NCBI GenBank assembly: GCA_016841045.1
Contig: JAENZX010000010.1
Location: 48,938 to 112,937 of the forward strand
Length of the DNA: 64,000 nt
Source of the DNA: Thermincola carboxydiphila
GTDB lineage: Bacteria; Bacillota; Thermincolia; Thermincolales; UBA2595
Direction of reading: 5' to 3'
Shown here: piece after piece, positions 1 to 7,916 of the stretch
Layout: every line of letters begins with the position of its first letter
Position numbering within the stretch: position 1 is the stretch's first letter
Position numbers and translations under genes: made by a program
The notes under the pieces: generated by a model
Database searches by the model: none
The model's input: the letters and a program-made list of their open reading frames with translations, nothing else
What the model was told of the DNA's origin: nothing

Positions 1-2
1 GA

Positions 3-56
3 GGCGGCCCGGGTCACGGATTCAGGCGGCGTGTACTGGATTGGTTCTTTAGATAA
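3..56 (+). CDS. C-terminal end of a possible alpha/beta hydrolase (partial)
   Basis: The first bases carry an open frame running in from outside the window and ending in TAA, directly before a terminator. The visible 17 residues contain GPGHGF followed by VLDWFF. This resembles the catalytic-histidine turn and last helix of alpha/beta hydrolases or S9-type peptidases. Only the tail is visible, so the assignment is a weak pattern match. Confidence 0.35.
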   Translation, partial: GGPGHGFRRRVLDWFFR

Positions 57-87
57 AAAACGGAGACTCAATTTGTCTCCGTTTTTT
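55..87. terminator. bidirectional Rho-independent terminator
   Basis: Seven-base GC-rich arms (CGGAGAC / GTCTCCG) around a 7-nt loop are flanked by A6 and T6. It lies between two convergent genes, the partial gene at the left edge and the 13-heme cytochrome gene, and can serve both. Confidence 0.85.
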
Positions 88-95
88 CAACTTTT

Positions 96-2441
96 TCATT
101 TCATAGAATCACGATTTCTCCTGAGCAATCGACCGGTGATATAAAACCCTGCGATGGATGTTAACGCTCCAGGCAGAAGAATCTGCATCACATTATTTTG
201 ATCTGTTCTTCCCCTAAAACCTGCTTTGTATGCAAACATTTCAAGCTCTCGCGCCGTACCTTTTACTTCCGCCAAATTCAAGTTAAGATACGCATTTCCA
301 TACCAATGCGTGTAATCTGGATTAACATGGGCCGCACCTATCTTTGTTTTCACCGATGCTTCCCCTATTCCTTCCAGGGTTTTGGCAACCAGTTGGCCAA
401 TCAGCTTTCGTACCATTTCCTGTTCACGCTCCGGAAGCTCTTCCTGATTAATAAGCTCCCATCCGGTTTCTGTTCCCCACACGGCTTTTTGTCCGGCTAT
501 ATCTCTACGTTTGCCATCCCGTGGGATAATAACCCCTTTTTCAATTAAATCCAAACCTACCTGCCTTAATTGAGCAGTCGTACTATCGGCAGACTTGTAG
601 ATATCATCGATATCAGACCAAAAGTTCTGCATCTGGTCAGTGATATGACAGGTCAAACATACCTTCCCGATTTTACTATCAAGCCAGGCCTCCCCCGGCT
701 TTCTCACTGCGGGACTGTGGTTAGCATTAGACATATGACAGGTCGCGCAGGTAGGTATCCATTGACCTAACCCATCTATCCGATATTTTATACCATGGGG
801 TGATGACAGATAGGTTTCCAGTTGATAGCCCTTTACGCCACTATGACATTTCCCACAAGTGTCTGGATTGTTTGCCTGAGCAACTTCCACGCCTTTCACA
901 TGACAATCCAGACATTGTAAACCCGAATGTTTACCCAAACGCAAACTCTTTACCTGTACTTCGTGACAGGAGACACACTGTTTCTGTTCCCCCTTGTCCC
1001 AGGCAAAAGCATTTCCAGGCATAACTATGAAGCCCCCTATGATAAAAATCATCATAAGAAAGGTGCCTTTATATATTCCCTTCCCGGTTTTTTTAAAAAT
1101 GAATAGTACAAATGCCAGTAAACCTCCAAGTAATAATCCTGCTGCACCAGATAAAATTATTATTTTATAATCGCTGTTAGGTTCTGATTTATTGAATTCG
1201 ATGACCGGTGTATTAGTTCCCAGAAATCGCAGAACTTCAGCTTCGTCCTTTAGTTGCCCCGATAGTACCTTTAACTTTTCGGTCCCATTAGTATCAGCAC
1301 CTGAAAAATCTTGATGGTATGCGCTTTTCCATCCTCCTGAACCTGCAAATTTAAACATCTTAAAATATATTGCTTCTGCTTTTGAGATGTCATTATATAA
1401 CTGATGTCCGCCCAAGACCAGTTTGTTCCCTTCCACAGGGTTAGCAGGCCTGGTTTCAGGGGCAGGGTAGAGCAGTCCGGCATTATTCAGTTCAATAACT
1501 AATGTCTGGCCCGCTGCCAACTGTCGTTCAGTAAGTTCTTTAACCCCGTCTGCCTTCTCCAGTGAATCTATGCTAAAATCACGTTCATGACATTTGGAAC
1601 AAGTAAGTACAGCTCCCTCTCTGGCCTTTTGCAGCTGGGCGGCAGTAAAAACACTTCTTTTCATAATCGGTTTGCCTTCACTGTCTTTAAACCAGCCCCA
1701 GGAATCCAGTATCCCTCCGTTGGAGACGCCACCTAGGCCGATATTTTTGCTTACATTATGACTGTTGTCGGATTGATGGCATGTGATACAGGTAGGAGCA
1801 GCTTTTTCGGTTTTACCTAATTTCCCCGTGAATAGTTTGCCGTGTTGTGAAGCTTCATAGGCTTCTGCTTGGGGATGGTCAGGACCCATGTGGCATGTGT
1901 AACAGGATAAAGGGCTGCGTGCCTGCTTAAGAGAAAACTCATGAGAGGTATGGCAGTAATCACAACGTACATCTTTTACTTCATACATTCCGTAACTTAT
2001 ATCATGGCACCGTGCACAACCCTGCTGCCGCATCGACTTTGGAAGTACTTCATACCGGGCGTTTCTCCAGGCGTTCTGCCAGCTATTAGCGTGCTTACTG
2101 GCTAACATCTCTTTAGTTTGATCCTGATGGCATTTAATACAGACTTTTTTCCCAGTAACGATCATCATAGCAGAATGATTAGTTCCGTGACAGGATTCAC
2201 AGTTTACCCCAACCTTATAATGGACACCCGATTTATGCTCATCCGTTACACGTGGAGTCACCCGCTCATGACACTGGACACAGGTTTCCCCGGAAGCTTT
2301 GATTTGCTGTATTGGCATTGATCTTACTTCAGGCCGATAATAAAAACTCCTGTAATTTTCCCTCGCCTCCAAAGACTCTGCCCCAGCCAAACATAAAACA
2401 AGAAGTAAAACAGCCATCGTAACCACTCTAAGCTTATTCAT
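96..2441 (-). CDS. 13-heme membrane-anchored c-type cytochrome (two fused cytochrome modules)
   Basis: Predicted exported multiheme cytochrome for menaquinone-linked or extracellular electron transfer. The protein has 13 CxxCH motifs: eight in the N-terminal half and five in the C-terminal half. Start chosen at ATG 2441, which has AGGGG at good spacing and a signal peptide (MNKLRVV, then a hydrophobic run ending LAGAES). An upstream in-frame start at 2489 would add 16 residues without a ribosome site. Between the halves lie a transmembrane segment (about residues 435-458) and a second hydrophobic stretch ending in GNAFA, which itself looks like a signal peptide. A last hydrophobic segment sits near the C-terminus. 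The layout suggests an in-frame fusion of two exported cytochrome genes. The C-terminal half recalls hydroxylamine-oxidoreductase-like or NrfA-like multihemes, but the substrate cannot be told. Confidence 0.88.
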   Translation of the reverse strand: MNKLRVVTMAVLLLVLCLAGAESLEARENYRSFYYRPEVRSMPIQQIKASGETCVQCHERVTPRVTDEHKSGVHYKVGVNCESCHGTNHSAMMIVTGKKVCIKCHQDQTKEMLASKHANSWQNAWRNARYEVLPKSMRQQGCARCHDISYGMYEVKDVRCDYCHTSHEFSLKQARSPLSCYTCHMGPDHPQAEAYEASQHGKLFTGKLGKTEKAAPTCITCHQSDNSHNVSKNIGLGGVSNGGILDSWGWFKDSEGKPIMKRSVFTAAQLQKAREGAVLTCSKCHERDFSIDSLEKADGVKELTERQLAAGQTLVIELNNAGLLYPAPETRPANPVEGNKLVLGGHQLYNDISKAEAIYFKMFKFAGSGGWKSAYHQDFSGADTNGTEKLKVLSGQLKDEAEVLRFLGTNTPVIEFNKSEPNSDYKIIILSGAAGLLLGGLLAFVLFIFKKTGKGIYKGTFLMMIFIIGGFIVMPGNAFAWDKGEQKQCVSCHEVQVKSLRLGKHSGLQCLDCHVKGVEVAQANNPDTCGKCHSGVKGYQLETYLSSPHGIKYRIDGLGQWIPTCATCHMSNANHSPAVRKPGEAWLDSKIGKVCLTCHITDQMQNFWSDIDDIYKSADSTTAQLRQVGLDLIEKGVIIPRDGKRRDIAGQKAVWGTETGWELINQEELPEREQEMVRKLIGQLVAKTLEGIGEASVKTKIGAAHVNPDYTHWYGNAYLNLNLAEVKGTARELEMFAYKAGFRGRTDQNNVMQILLPGALTSIAGFYITGRLLRRNRDSMK

Positions 2442-2473
2442 AAGTTCGCCCCTTTTGTCAGCAATGCAGGTTA

Positions 2474-2515
2474 ATTGTAGTACAGACATACTAACAAGTC
2501 TATGATTTCTATCAC
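2474..2515 (-). promoter_or_regulatory. candidate promoter with CRP/FNR-type activator site
   Basis: On the minus strand the near-palindrome GTGAT-AGAA-ATCAT (2502-2515) resembles CRP/FNR-family operators. A TACAAT -10 element lies at 2474-2479, giving a predicted start of transcription near 2467. The palindrome centre is then at about -41.5, the classic class II activator position. A TTGACA further upstream (2530-2535) with ATAGAA is an alternative promoter that overlaps the palindrome. Control of the downstream cytochrome gene by an anaerobic CRP/FNR regulator is inference. Confidence 0.45.
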
Positions 2516-2561
2516 ATATTAGCGAACTTTGTCAAAACACAAAAGAACAAATCTCTACCAC

Positions 2562-2605
2562 AATAATTAAAAGAGGTTCGCACCTACGAACCTCTTTTAA
2601 TTATT
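2562..2605 (-). terminator. long hairpin terminator after ypeB
   Basis: Nineteen-base perfect arms (2562-2580 and 2587-2605) enclose a 6-nt loop between the ypeB stop and the cytochrome promoter. The arms are AT-rich at the base; no long T-run follows. Confidence 0.7.
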
Positions 2606-2625
2606 TCCATTCAGCCATCTTTTAG

Positions 2626-2654
2626 CTCACTACCCACTACTCACTACCCACTAC
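2626..2654. repeat. short CACTACC/CACTACT degenerate tandem repeat
   Basis: Four near-copies of the heptamer CTCACTA/CCCACTA run into the stop codon of ypeB. The same repeat type recurs at about 11901-11955 and, inverted and degenerate, near 56889-56920, so it is a dispersed simple-repeat family of this genome. Confidence 0.6.
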
Positions 2655-4009
2655 ATTGTCATCGTACCACCATTAGTCTCAACAACCTTTAGAATGCGTT
2701 CTTCATCACCGGTTTGGGCATTAATGTAGACGATAAAGACATCACCATTTAAATTGCCCTTGAATTCATATACCATTACTTCCTTGAGATTTTCCAACGG
2801 TATCACAGCAAGTCTCTTGGATTCTATTTTCAACTGAGGATTAACTTCAGCCAATGCCTCTTTCTCCGACAACTTCGGTTTGGCCAACTTTCTCACATGA
2901 TGGTTCATATAAAACTGGGTGGCATCATACCCTATTATCTCACCATTATCCAAAGCTACTTTAACCTTTATCAGGTCAGGATAAATTAATACCCCATTTT
3001 GCTTATATTCGAAGATGACAGTAGCCATATTACGCTGTTCCACCGTATAAGTAGGTACCATGCTGTCAATCTTTTGTCCAGCCAGGAAATCAGAGGCAAT
3101 GGTTACAGCCTTTTGGCCCGATATCCTGGCAGCAGCAACATCACGGGGATTCAACATCGAGAGTACATGCCCGCCTTTTTTTGAAATATCCACATTAACC
3201 CTTGGTAGATCAGCGTTTTGAGGTTTCAAGTAAGCCCGAAACGCCGGAATAGTACCACTCACGTTATCCGTATCAACAACCTTAAAGTCTTGGTCTGAAC
3301 CAACTTCCAGAAATTTTTCCGCAATATCACCGGCCCTGGCGGAATTTATGGTACTTCCGGTAAGGCCAACAGGTTTTCTTGCAGTTATGTGGTCAGAAAA
3401 GGGACCGTCATATATCAACGTGGGGAACTCTTCCATGTTTTTGTCAATTTTCGTTAAGCCATCAGGTACTGTAAGAGGTTGTCCTGCTAGTTTGTTGCGG
3501 GACTCTGCCCTTATTTCACCCCATGATAAAAGTCCGTCTTCAGATCTTTTAGTGATCTGATTTAATTCAGCTGCCAAAAAGCCAGCCTCTCTGTGGAGTT
3601 CATTCAATTGTGCTAACTCCTTCGGAGTTGCCGATTGACCGCGGGCGTATTTTTTAGCCAATGACCAGGCAAAATCACCTGTTTGGGTTAGAAACCTAGC
3701 TGTCCTGGTAACATTTCTGCCCGCCATGGGAACCTGAGTAAGGTTCTCCTGTGCAGAATAAGCTTGCTGCCAGACATCGGCAAAAATCAGCATACGCTGT
3801 CTTGGCGAGCCGGAGACAATACTTTTAGATAAAAGAACCTCCATATTTTGAACATTGCCGACCATTTCAAGAAAGGCCCGCTGATTACGGTTGTTTATTA
3901 AAGTCACCAACTGATTCCTGTCATTTGAAACACTAGACCCCCAGTAAGCAAGTCCGGCCACGGCAAGTACTCCTATTAGAGTTGGAACAATCCACCATCT
4001 CTTTAACAA
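2651..4009 (-). CDS. ypeB: germination protein YpeB
   Basis: YpeB is needed to assemble or stabilise the cortex-lytic enzyme SleB in the dormant spore. The 452-residue product has one N-terminal membrane segment (about residues 7-23), a long helical middle part and C-terminal PepSY-like repeats ending in a region rich in V/I strands, the usual YpeB layout and length. The start is TTG at 4009, preceded by GAGGGG. It is the last gene of a ferritin-like/sleB/ypeB operon, 25 bp after sleB, and is followed by a terminator. Expression in the forespore (sigma G) is expected from the family; no clear sigma G site was seen. Confidence 0.93.
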   Translation of the reverse strand: MLKRWWIVPTLIGVLAVAGLAYWGSSVSNDRNQLVTLINNRNQRAFLEMVGNVQNMEVLLSKSIVSGSPRQRMLIFADVWQQAYSAQENLTQVPMAGRNVTRTARFLTQTGDFAWSLAKKYARGQSATPKELAQLNELHREAGFLAAELNQITKRSEDGLLSWGEIRAESRNKLAGQPLTVPDGLTKIDKNMEEFPTLIYDGPFSDHITARKPVGLTGSTINSARAGDIAEKFLEVGSDQDFKVVDTDNVSGTIPAFRAYLKPQNADLPRVNVDISKKGGHVLSMLNPRDVAAARISGQKAVTIASDFLAGQKIDSMVPTYTVEQRNMATVIFEYKQNGVLIYPDLIKVKVALDNGEIIGYDATQFYMNHHVRKLAKPKLSEKEALAEVNPQLKIESKRLAVIPLENLKEVMVYEFKGNLNGDVFIVYINAQTGDEERILKVVETNGGTMTM

Positions 4010-4034
4010 GATAATTCCCCTCTCAAGTTATTTT

Positions 4035-4736
4035 TTATTTTGCAAATACATGTGCACCAATCTGTGTGAGAATCTTCCTGGACCATATCCAACTGCTTAC
4101 AGGTTTTGATGGGTTCCAAAAGAAAAGACATCCATACGTAGGATCCCACCCGTTCATTGCATCCTGAGCTGCTTTGATACTGTCTTCTGATGGTGCACGG
4201 TTGGCAAAACCATTAGTTATTGATTCAAAGGCATGAGGTTGATAAATAACACCTGCCAGACTATTTGGAAATTGATCACTGTCCACTCTGTTCAAAATAA
4301 CAGCAGCAACCGCTACCTTTCCCTGATAGGGTTCAGCTAGCGCTTCTCCTTCTACCACACGGGACAGTAACATTATATCATCCCTTCCAGATACACCTCT
4401 GGAGGGAGTATATTTTTGAGTTGTCCGTGCAGCGCCGGTGGCAGGAGTAAATCCAAGCGCCTGCCAGGTCGCTTTCCCTACTATCCCGTCTGCACTTAGA
4501 CCGTTTTTTGCCTGAAATTTTTTTACTGCATTAAAAGTGCCCGCACCGTAATGTCCGTCAACAGGTCCGTTATAGTATCCCCAGGCCTGCAATTTCGACT
4601 GCACCTTTGAGACCTCAGACCCGCTTGATCCCCAGTAAAGAGTAGGTGTCTGAGCAAAAATAGTACCGGTATAAACCAACATTCCTGCTAACACTATAAT
4701 CGCTACTGTTAAAATGATAATTCTTTTTCTGTTCAC
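4035..4736 (-). CDS. sleB: spore cortex-lytic enzyme SleB
   Basis: SleB is a lytic transglycosylase that degrades spore cortex peptidoglycan during germination. It has an N-terminal signal/membrane segment, a peptidoglycan-binding domain (motif near GHYGAGTFNAVKKFQ) and a C-terminal Hydrolase_2 domain starting at DDIMLLSRVVEGEA with the catalytic glutamate, then the conserved VAVAAVILNRV. The start is taken as GTG 4736 because GAAAGGA lies 7-9 nt upstream and the codon overlaps the stop of the preceding gene as GTGA. An ATG three codons earlier has no usable spacing. It is translationally coupled to the ferritin-like gene and followed by ypeB. Confidence 0.95.
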   Translation of the reverse strand: MNRKRIIILTVAIIVLAGMLVYTGTIFAQTPTLYWGSSGSEVSKVQSKLQAWGYYNGPVDGHYGAGTFNAVKKFQAKNGLSADGIVGKATWQALGFTPATGAARTTQKYTPSRGVSGRDDIMLLSRVVEGEALAEPYQGKVAVAAVILNRVDSDQFPNSLAGVIYQPHAFESITNGFANRAPSEDSIKAAQDAMNGWDPTYGCLFFWNPSKPVSSWIWSRKILTQIGAHVFAK

Positions 4737-5188
4737 AGACGACATCCTTTCGGTAGTTTATTACTGATATAATCCTGCATCCAGAACGTATGTAATTCTT
4801 CGTCGAACATGTTGCTGTACAAAACTTCCCTGATCTTCGGCTCATCAACCTCTTCAGCAAGTTTTATATAATCAGCAATTGCTTTTTTTTCCAGAGTCAT
4901 ATTAAATTCAAGCATTTTTTCAGTTGTTGAGAAATCTGAAAGCCCACCAGCTATGCTACCGGTTATCTTCCCGACAGCTTCTCCAATCATTGTAGAGGTT
5001 TCCCCAAGTCCTTCAATTAATTCCCGGATATTTTCGACATGCCCCTGCTCAATCTCCGCAAATCTTTTTAAAGCTCTCGCCAAATTAGGATCATCTGCAT
5101 CTTTGCTTTGAGTGGAATACATTCTCACTTGGTTAACCTCTAAAGAGTAAAACCAGTTTAGTTTACGCAACAGAGCTTCTCTTTCCAT
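4733..5188 (-). CDS. ferritin-like di-iron domain protein
   Basis: A 151-residue all-helical protein of the ferritin-like superfamily. An EIEQGH motif in one helix, a later E in LEKKAIADY and an EELH motif near the end supply the Glu and His ligands of a di-iron centre. The start is ATG 5188 behind a strong GGAGGAGG; an upstream in-frame start lacks a ribosome site. It begins the operon with sleB and ypeB (4-nt overlap with sleB), so a role in the spore, such as iron storage or oxidant protection, is inferred. The reaction is not known from sequence alone. Confidence 0.8.
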   Translation of the reverse strand: MEREALLRKLNWFYSLEVNQVRMYSTQSKDADDPNLARALKRFAEIEQGHVENIRELIEGLGETSTMIGEAVGKITGSIAGGLSDFSTTEKMLEFNMTLEKKAIADYIKLAEEVDEPKIREVLYSNMFDEELHTFWMQDYISNKLPKGCRL

Positions 5189-5284
5189 TATCAACCTCCT
5201 CCGATAACAGATGCTGCTTCTATTCAAAAATGACTGTAAAGTTATAGTGTCCGTGAATTGACCTGTCTATGTATCTGAGGCCAT

Positions 5285-5307
5285 AAAAAAAAGCCCCCTT
5301 GGGCTTT
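5285..5307 (-). terminator. Rho-independent terminator
   Basis: AAAGCCC/GGGCTTT arms with a 4-nt loop, followed on the minus strand by eight T. It terminates the HAD phosphatase/ferredoxin-protein operon. Confidence 0.85.
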
Positions 5308-5310
5308 GAG

Positions 5311-5357
5311 ATTATATCTTTTACACAAATTATATCTTTTACACAAATTATATCTTC
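5311..5357. repeat. 18-bp tandem repeat (about 2.6 copies)
   Basis: The unit ATTATATCTTTTACACAA is repeated head to tail. The third partial copy forms the last codons (KKI, stop) of the 4Fe-4S protein gene, so the repeat probably arose by slippage from the gene's 3' end. Confidence 0.8.
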
Positions 5358-6181
5358 TTAAGCTTGTTAGAAAATCTAAATAGCACTCCAAGGGGTAAAA
5401 TAACAATCATAAATATTGTAAACATCAGAACTTTTTCAGCTTTGCCATCCTTAAAAGGTACTAAATCTTTATCTCGTTTAACCATCCGAACTGCATTAAA
5501 CTGACATTGATGTACGCAGAGGCCGCAACCAAGACAATCTTCAGCAATTACTATACTTCTCTCCGGGAAAATAGCTTTTTGTGGACAAGCCTTTTGGCAG
5601 TTACCACACTGTTTACAACTTTCGTGGTCAATTTCAGCTACCATAGACCCATTTTGGACAGCAGTTTCGATATTAAATTCTGACCTAAGCCGATACGGTA
5701 CACAGCAGCAGGTACAGCAGTTGCAAACAGCATAGGTGTCAGGCTCGATACAATGATGAACAGCCCGGATAAGACCGTTGTGATATGATTCCTTGATTAT
5801 TTCAGCTGCCTTTTCCTGAGATATGAGTTCCCCTTTTTTTAAAGTTCCAAATACTTCGGCACCGGTATTAACAGTTATACACGTCTTAATGGGTGCTTCA
5901 CACCGCTTTTCCTTTAACCGGCACGAACAGTCTACTACTTTTATCTGGCTGGCGGAATCAATTATTTCAAGGCATTCTTCGACCGTAGCCGCCCGACCAC
6001 CATGGTAATACCGGCCATAAAGAGATGCAAAAAAACGTACCAAGCCGCCAATTAAAGGCATCCGGCTCATTCTCCCCATGGTAAGATAAAAGCCCAGAGT
6101 ATCATCAACCCACTTTGCATATATTGGCATCAATAGCCTTTGGAGCCGGGACGCCCCATTAATGGAATGTTGGTCACACAT
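5348..6181 (-). CDS. 4Fe-4S double-cluster ferredoxin-type membrane protein
   Basis: A 277-residue iron-sulfur protein of unknown role. Start is ATG 6181 behind GGAGG; an ATG eight codons upstream lacks this. A central Cys-dense part (CSCRLKEKRC, then CNCCTCCC at about 165-172) is followed by two [4Fe-4S] ferredoxin motifs, CKQCGNCQKACP and CLGCGLCVHQC. One hydrophobic segment near the C-terminus (MFTIFMIVILPLGVLF) suggests membrane anchoring. It follows the HAD gene by 29 bp in the same operon. It could pass electrons between a quinone-linked partner and soluble ferredoxin, but no partner is adjacent. Confidence 0.75.
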   Translation of the reverse strand: MCDQHSINGASRLQRLLMPIYAKWVDDTLGFYLTMGRMSRMPLIGGLVRFFASLYGRYYHGGRAATVEECLEIIDSASQIKVVDCSCRLKEKRCEAPIKTCITVNTGAEVFGTLKKGELISQEKAAEIIKESYHNGLIRAVHHCIEPDTYAVCNCCTCCCVPYRLRSEFNIETAVQNGSMVAEIDHESCKQCGNCQKACPQKAIFPERSIVIAEDCLGCGLCVHQCQFNAVRMVKRDKDLVPFKDGKAEKVLMFTIFMIVILPLGVLFRFSNKLKKI

Positions 6182-6210
6182 AAAAATAAACCTCCATTTT
6201 TGCAACCAGA

Positions 6211-6900
6211 TTATACAATAGCAAATTCAAGCCCAGCTATAAGAGATTCATAAGTTTCATCTGCAGAGGCTCTTTCGACAATAAGATAGTTCATACCCGA
6301 CCTTTTCGCACACTCACCATCCCTATCATCACGATCTCCTATAAACAGGCATTGTTCAGGATTAACCCCCAACTTATCCATTATCACAAAAACACCCCGG
6401 GGATCAGGTTTGAGCCTGTCCACTCCTTTGTCAGTAGCACTTACTATTAGATCACAGGATATCTTAAGAGCCTTTAATTTATCAGCTGAAGGATAATCAG
6501 AAAAAACTGCAGTACGGATACCTTTTCTCTTTAGCAAACCAATAAACCGACCGGCTCCTGAATAACGGCAGCCATACAGATGTCTAAGTGGAACTTCATA
6601 CATCCATTTGTGAACTGCCTCCCTGACAACCTCAGGGGGAACCCCCAGCTTCTCTGCAGCCCAATTATACTGTCCTTTGTCGATATCCAACACCTTGGAA
6701 AGTGCCCTTTTTTCCCGCTCTTTTCTGAAATGGTAAATTAACCGAGCTTCCTGCCAATGTTTGGGGCTTTTCAGGCATGCTCTCAAAAGTTCTAAGGCCA
6801 TTATCCATCTCAGCCTTTTCTGGTTGTAAAGGGTTCCATCCATATCAAAAATTACTGCTCTTAAGTTCTCCCAATCTATATCCATTGGACTTAGTCTCAT
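6211..6900 (-). CDS. HAD-superfamily hydrolase
   Basis: Phosphatase of the haloacid dehalogenase superfamily. Motif I is DMDGT (nucleophile and acid/base aspartates), motif II the serine in FSDYPS, motif III the lysine in LKPDP, and motif IV GDRDDRD. The alpha-helical cap lies between motifs I and II. Start is ATG 6900 with GGAG at 6 nt; a start 12 codons upstream has no ribosome site. The general layout is that of phosphoglycolate-phosphatase-like or pyrophosphatase-like subfamilies; the substrate cannot be assigned. Confidence 0.85.
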   Translation of the reverse strand: MRLSPMDIDWENLRAVIFDMDGTLYNQKRLRWIMALELLRACLKSPKHWQEARLIYHFRKEREKRALSKVLDIDKGQYNWAAEKLGVPPEVVREAVHKWMYEVPLRHLYGCRYSGAGRFIGLLKRKGIRTAVFSDYPSADKLKALKISCDLIVSATDKGVDRLKPDPRGVFVIMDKLGVNPEQCLFIGDRDDRDGECAKRSGMNYLIVERASADETYESLIAGLEFAIV

Positions 6901-7011
6901 GTTCTGCTCCTGGGTTGAGTTTTGTTTTTTATACAACTATGCAAATATCTTTGATAATATAAATTCCCTGAACTTCAATATAAACCTGCAATCAAAGTAA
7001 AAATCTTCTCG

Positions 7012-7039
7012 GTATAAAGGCCAAGACTGGACATATAAT
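7012..7039 (+). promoter_or_regulatory. candidate sigma E-type sporulation promoter
   Basis: GTATAAA, 13 nt, then CATATAAT lies 21 bp upstream of ytrH. This fits the mother-cell sigma E pattern (-35 with ATA, -10 CATACAnT-like), and ytrH is sigma E-controlled in Bacillus. The match is by eye only. Confidence 0.45.
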
Positions 7040-7059
7040 TTTTTAGCGGGGGGATTTTT

Positions 7060-7386
7060 ATGGAGCGTTTTCTGGCAAAGCTGTTATATATGTTCCTTAC
7101 GGCCCTGGGAATGATTATTGGGGGCTCCCTGATAGGTTCTGTTTCTGCAGGGGTCACCGGTCACGGTCCCTTTAAAACCATGTGTGAACTTGCCCGGGAC
7201 CTTAAAATATGGGCAGCAGTGGCGGCCATTGGTGGAAGCTTCACATCCTTGCAGACTCTCGAGTCCGGCTTGCTGGAGGGTGAAATAAAAACAGTTATAA
7301 AACAGCTTGGCTATATTTTCAGCGCCTTTGCCGGAGCTCACATAGGCTATCTTTTAATTCTCGCCCTGGCGGATACCAAAAAATGA
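7060..7386 (+). CDS. ytrH: YtrH family sporulation membrane protein
   Basis: A 108-residue membrane protein with about three hydrophobic segments, matching the sporulation protein YtrH in length and in GMIIGGSLIGSVSAG and IGGSFTSLQTLESG. In Bacillus, YtrH and YtrI act in the mother cell for efficient sporulation. A GGGGGGA ribosome site precedes the ATG. The stop overlaps the next ATG as ATGA, so ytrI is coupled. Confidence 0.88.
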   Translation: MERFLAKLLYMFLTALGMIIGGSLIGSVSAGVTGHGPFKTMCELARDLKIWAAVAAIGGSFTSLQTLESGLLEGEIKTVIKQLGYIFSAFAGAHIGYLLILALADTKK

Positions 7387-7850
7387 TTTCCCGGCTCAAA
7401 TTCATTATCGCAGGTTTCATCCTCGGATTCCTGGTAGGGGCTGCCACTCTCAACCTAATACTGGGACGTCATCTGGATAACGCTGAATTGGAAATCAAAA
7501 AACTCCGCTCCGATCTAGCAGACCAATACGAAAAAACTACCCTGCTGGAAGAAAAGTTGGCTGTCAGGCAAAAGCTTACTGTAGACGAGATCATGGTTAA
7601 TGCAAATCTGGAAGATGAATTTGAGAAGCTGGAGGTTGAATCAACTGCCAAAAAACTGCTAAAAGTCCTCAAAGGTAAAGAACTTAAAGAACTTGACCCC
7701 ACCCTGGTAATAAACATACTTGACAGAAGGATTGTAGAGACCCCGGAGCATAAGTACAGAATAACCGTAAAGGGAACCCTTATCTCCGAACGAATAATAA
7801 TGTACATTGATGCTGAAGAAATAAAAGATGTGCCTTTAGGTAACTTTTAA
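7383..7850 (+). CDS. ytrI: YtrI-like sporulation membrane protein
   Basis: A 155-residue protein with an N-terminal membrane segment (FIIAGFILGFLVGAAT), a coiled-coil stretch with many K/E residues and a small C-terminal beta domain. Sequence likeness to YtrI is loose, but position directly behind ytrH with a 4-nt overlap supports the call. It is followed by a terminator. Confidence 0.7.
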   Translation: MISRLKFIIAGFILGFLVGAATLNLILGRHLDNAELEIKKLRSDLADQYEKTTLLEEKLAVRQKLTVDEIMVNANLEDEFEKLEVESTAKKLLKVLKGKELKELDPTLVINILDRRIVETPEHKYRITVKGTLISERIIMYIDAEEIKDVPLGNF

Positions 7851-7867
7851 CTATAAAGTATGGGAAA

Positions 7868-7892
7868 AGAGGGCCTGTTTACAAGGCCCTCT
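7868..7892. terminator. terminator between convergent genes
   Basis: AGAGGGCCT/AGGCCCTCT perfect arms with a 7-nt loop. T-rich sequence follows on the minus side. It is shared by ytrHI (plus) and the flotillin operon (minus). Confidence 0.75.
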
Positions 7893-7916
7893 GGAGTATC
7901 TTTGACAATTTGTCTG

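Noticed and set aside
96..2441. Two separate cytochrome genes
   Set aside because: The frame is continuous through the middle with no stop; the second hydrophobic segment has no ribosome site in front of its methionines.
5311..5357. Iteron or origin-like repeat
   Set aside because: Only 2.6 AT-rich copies at a gene end, without DnaA boxes or a replication gene nearby.
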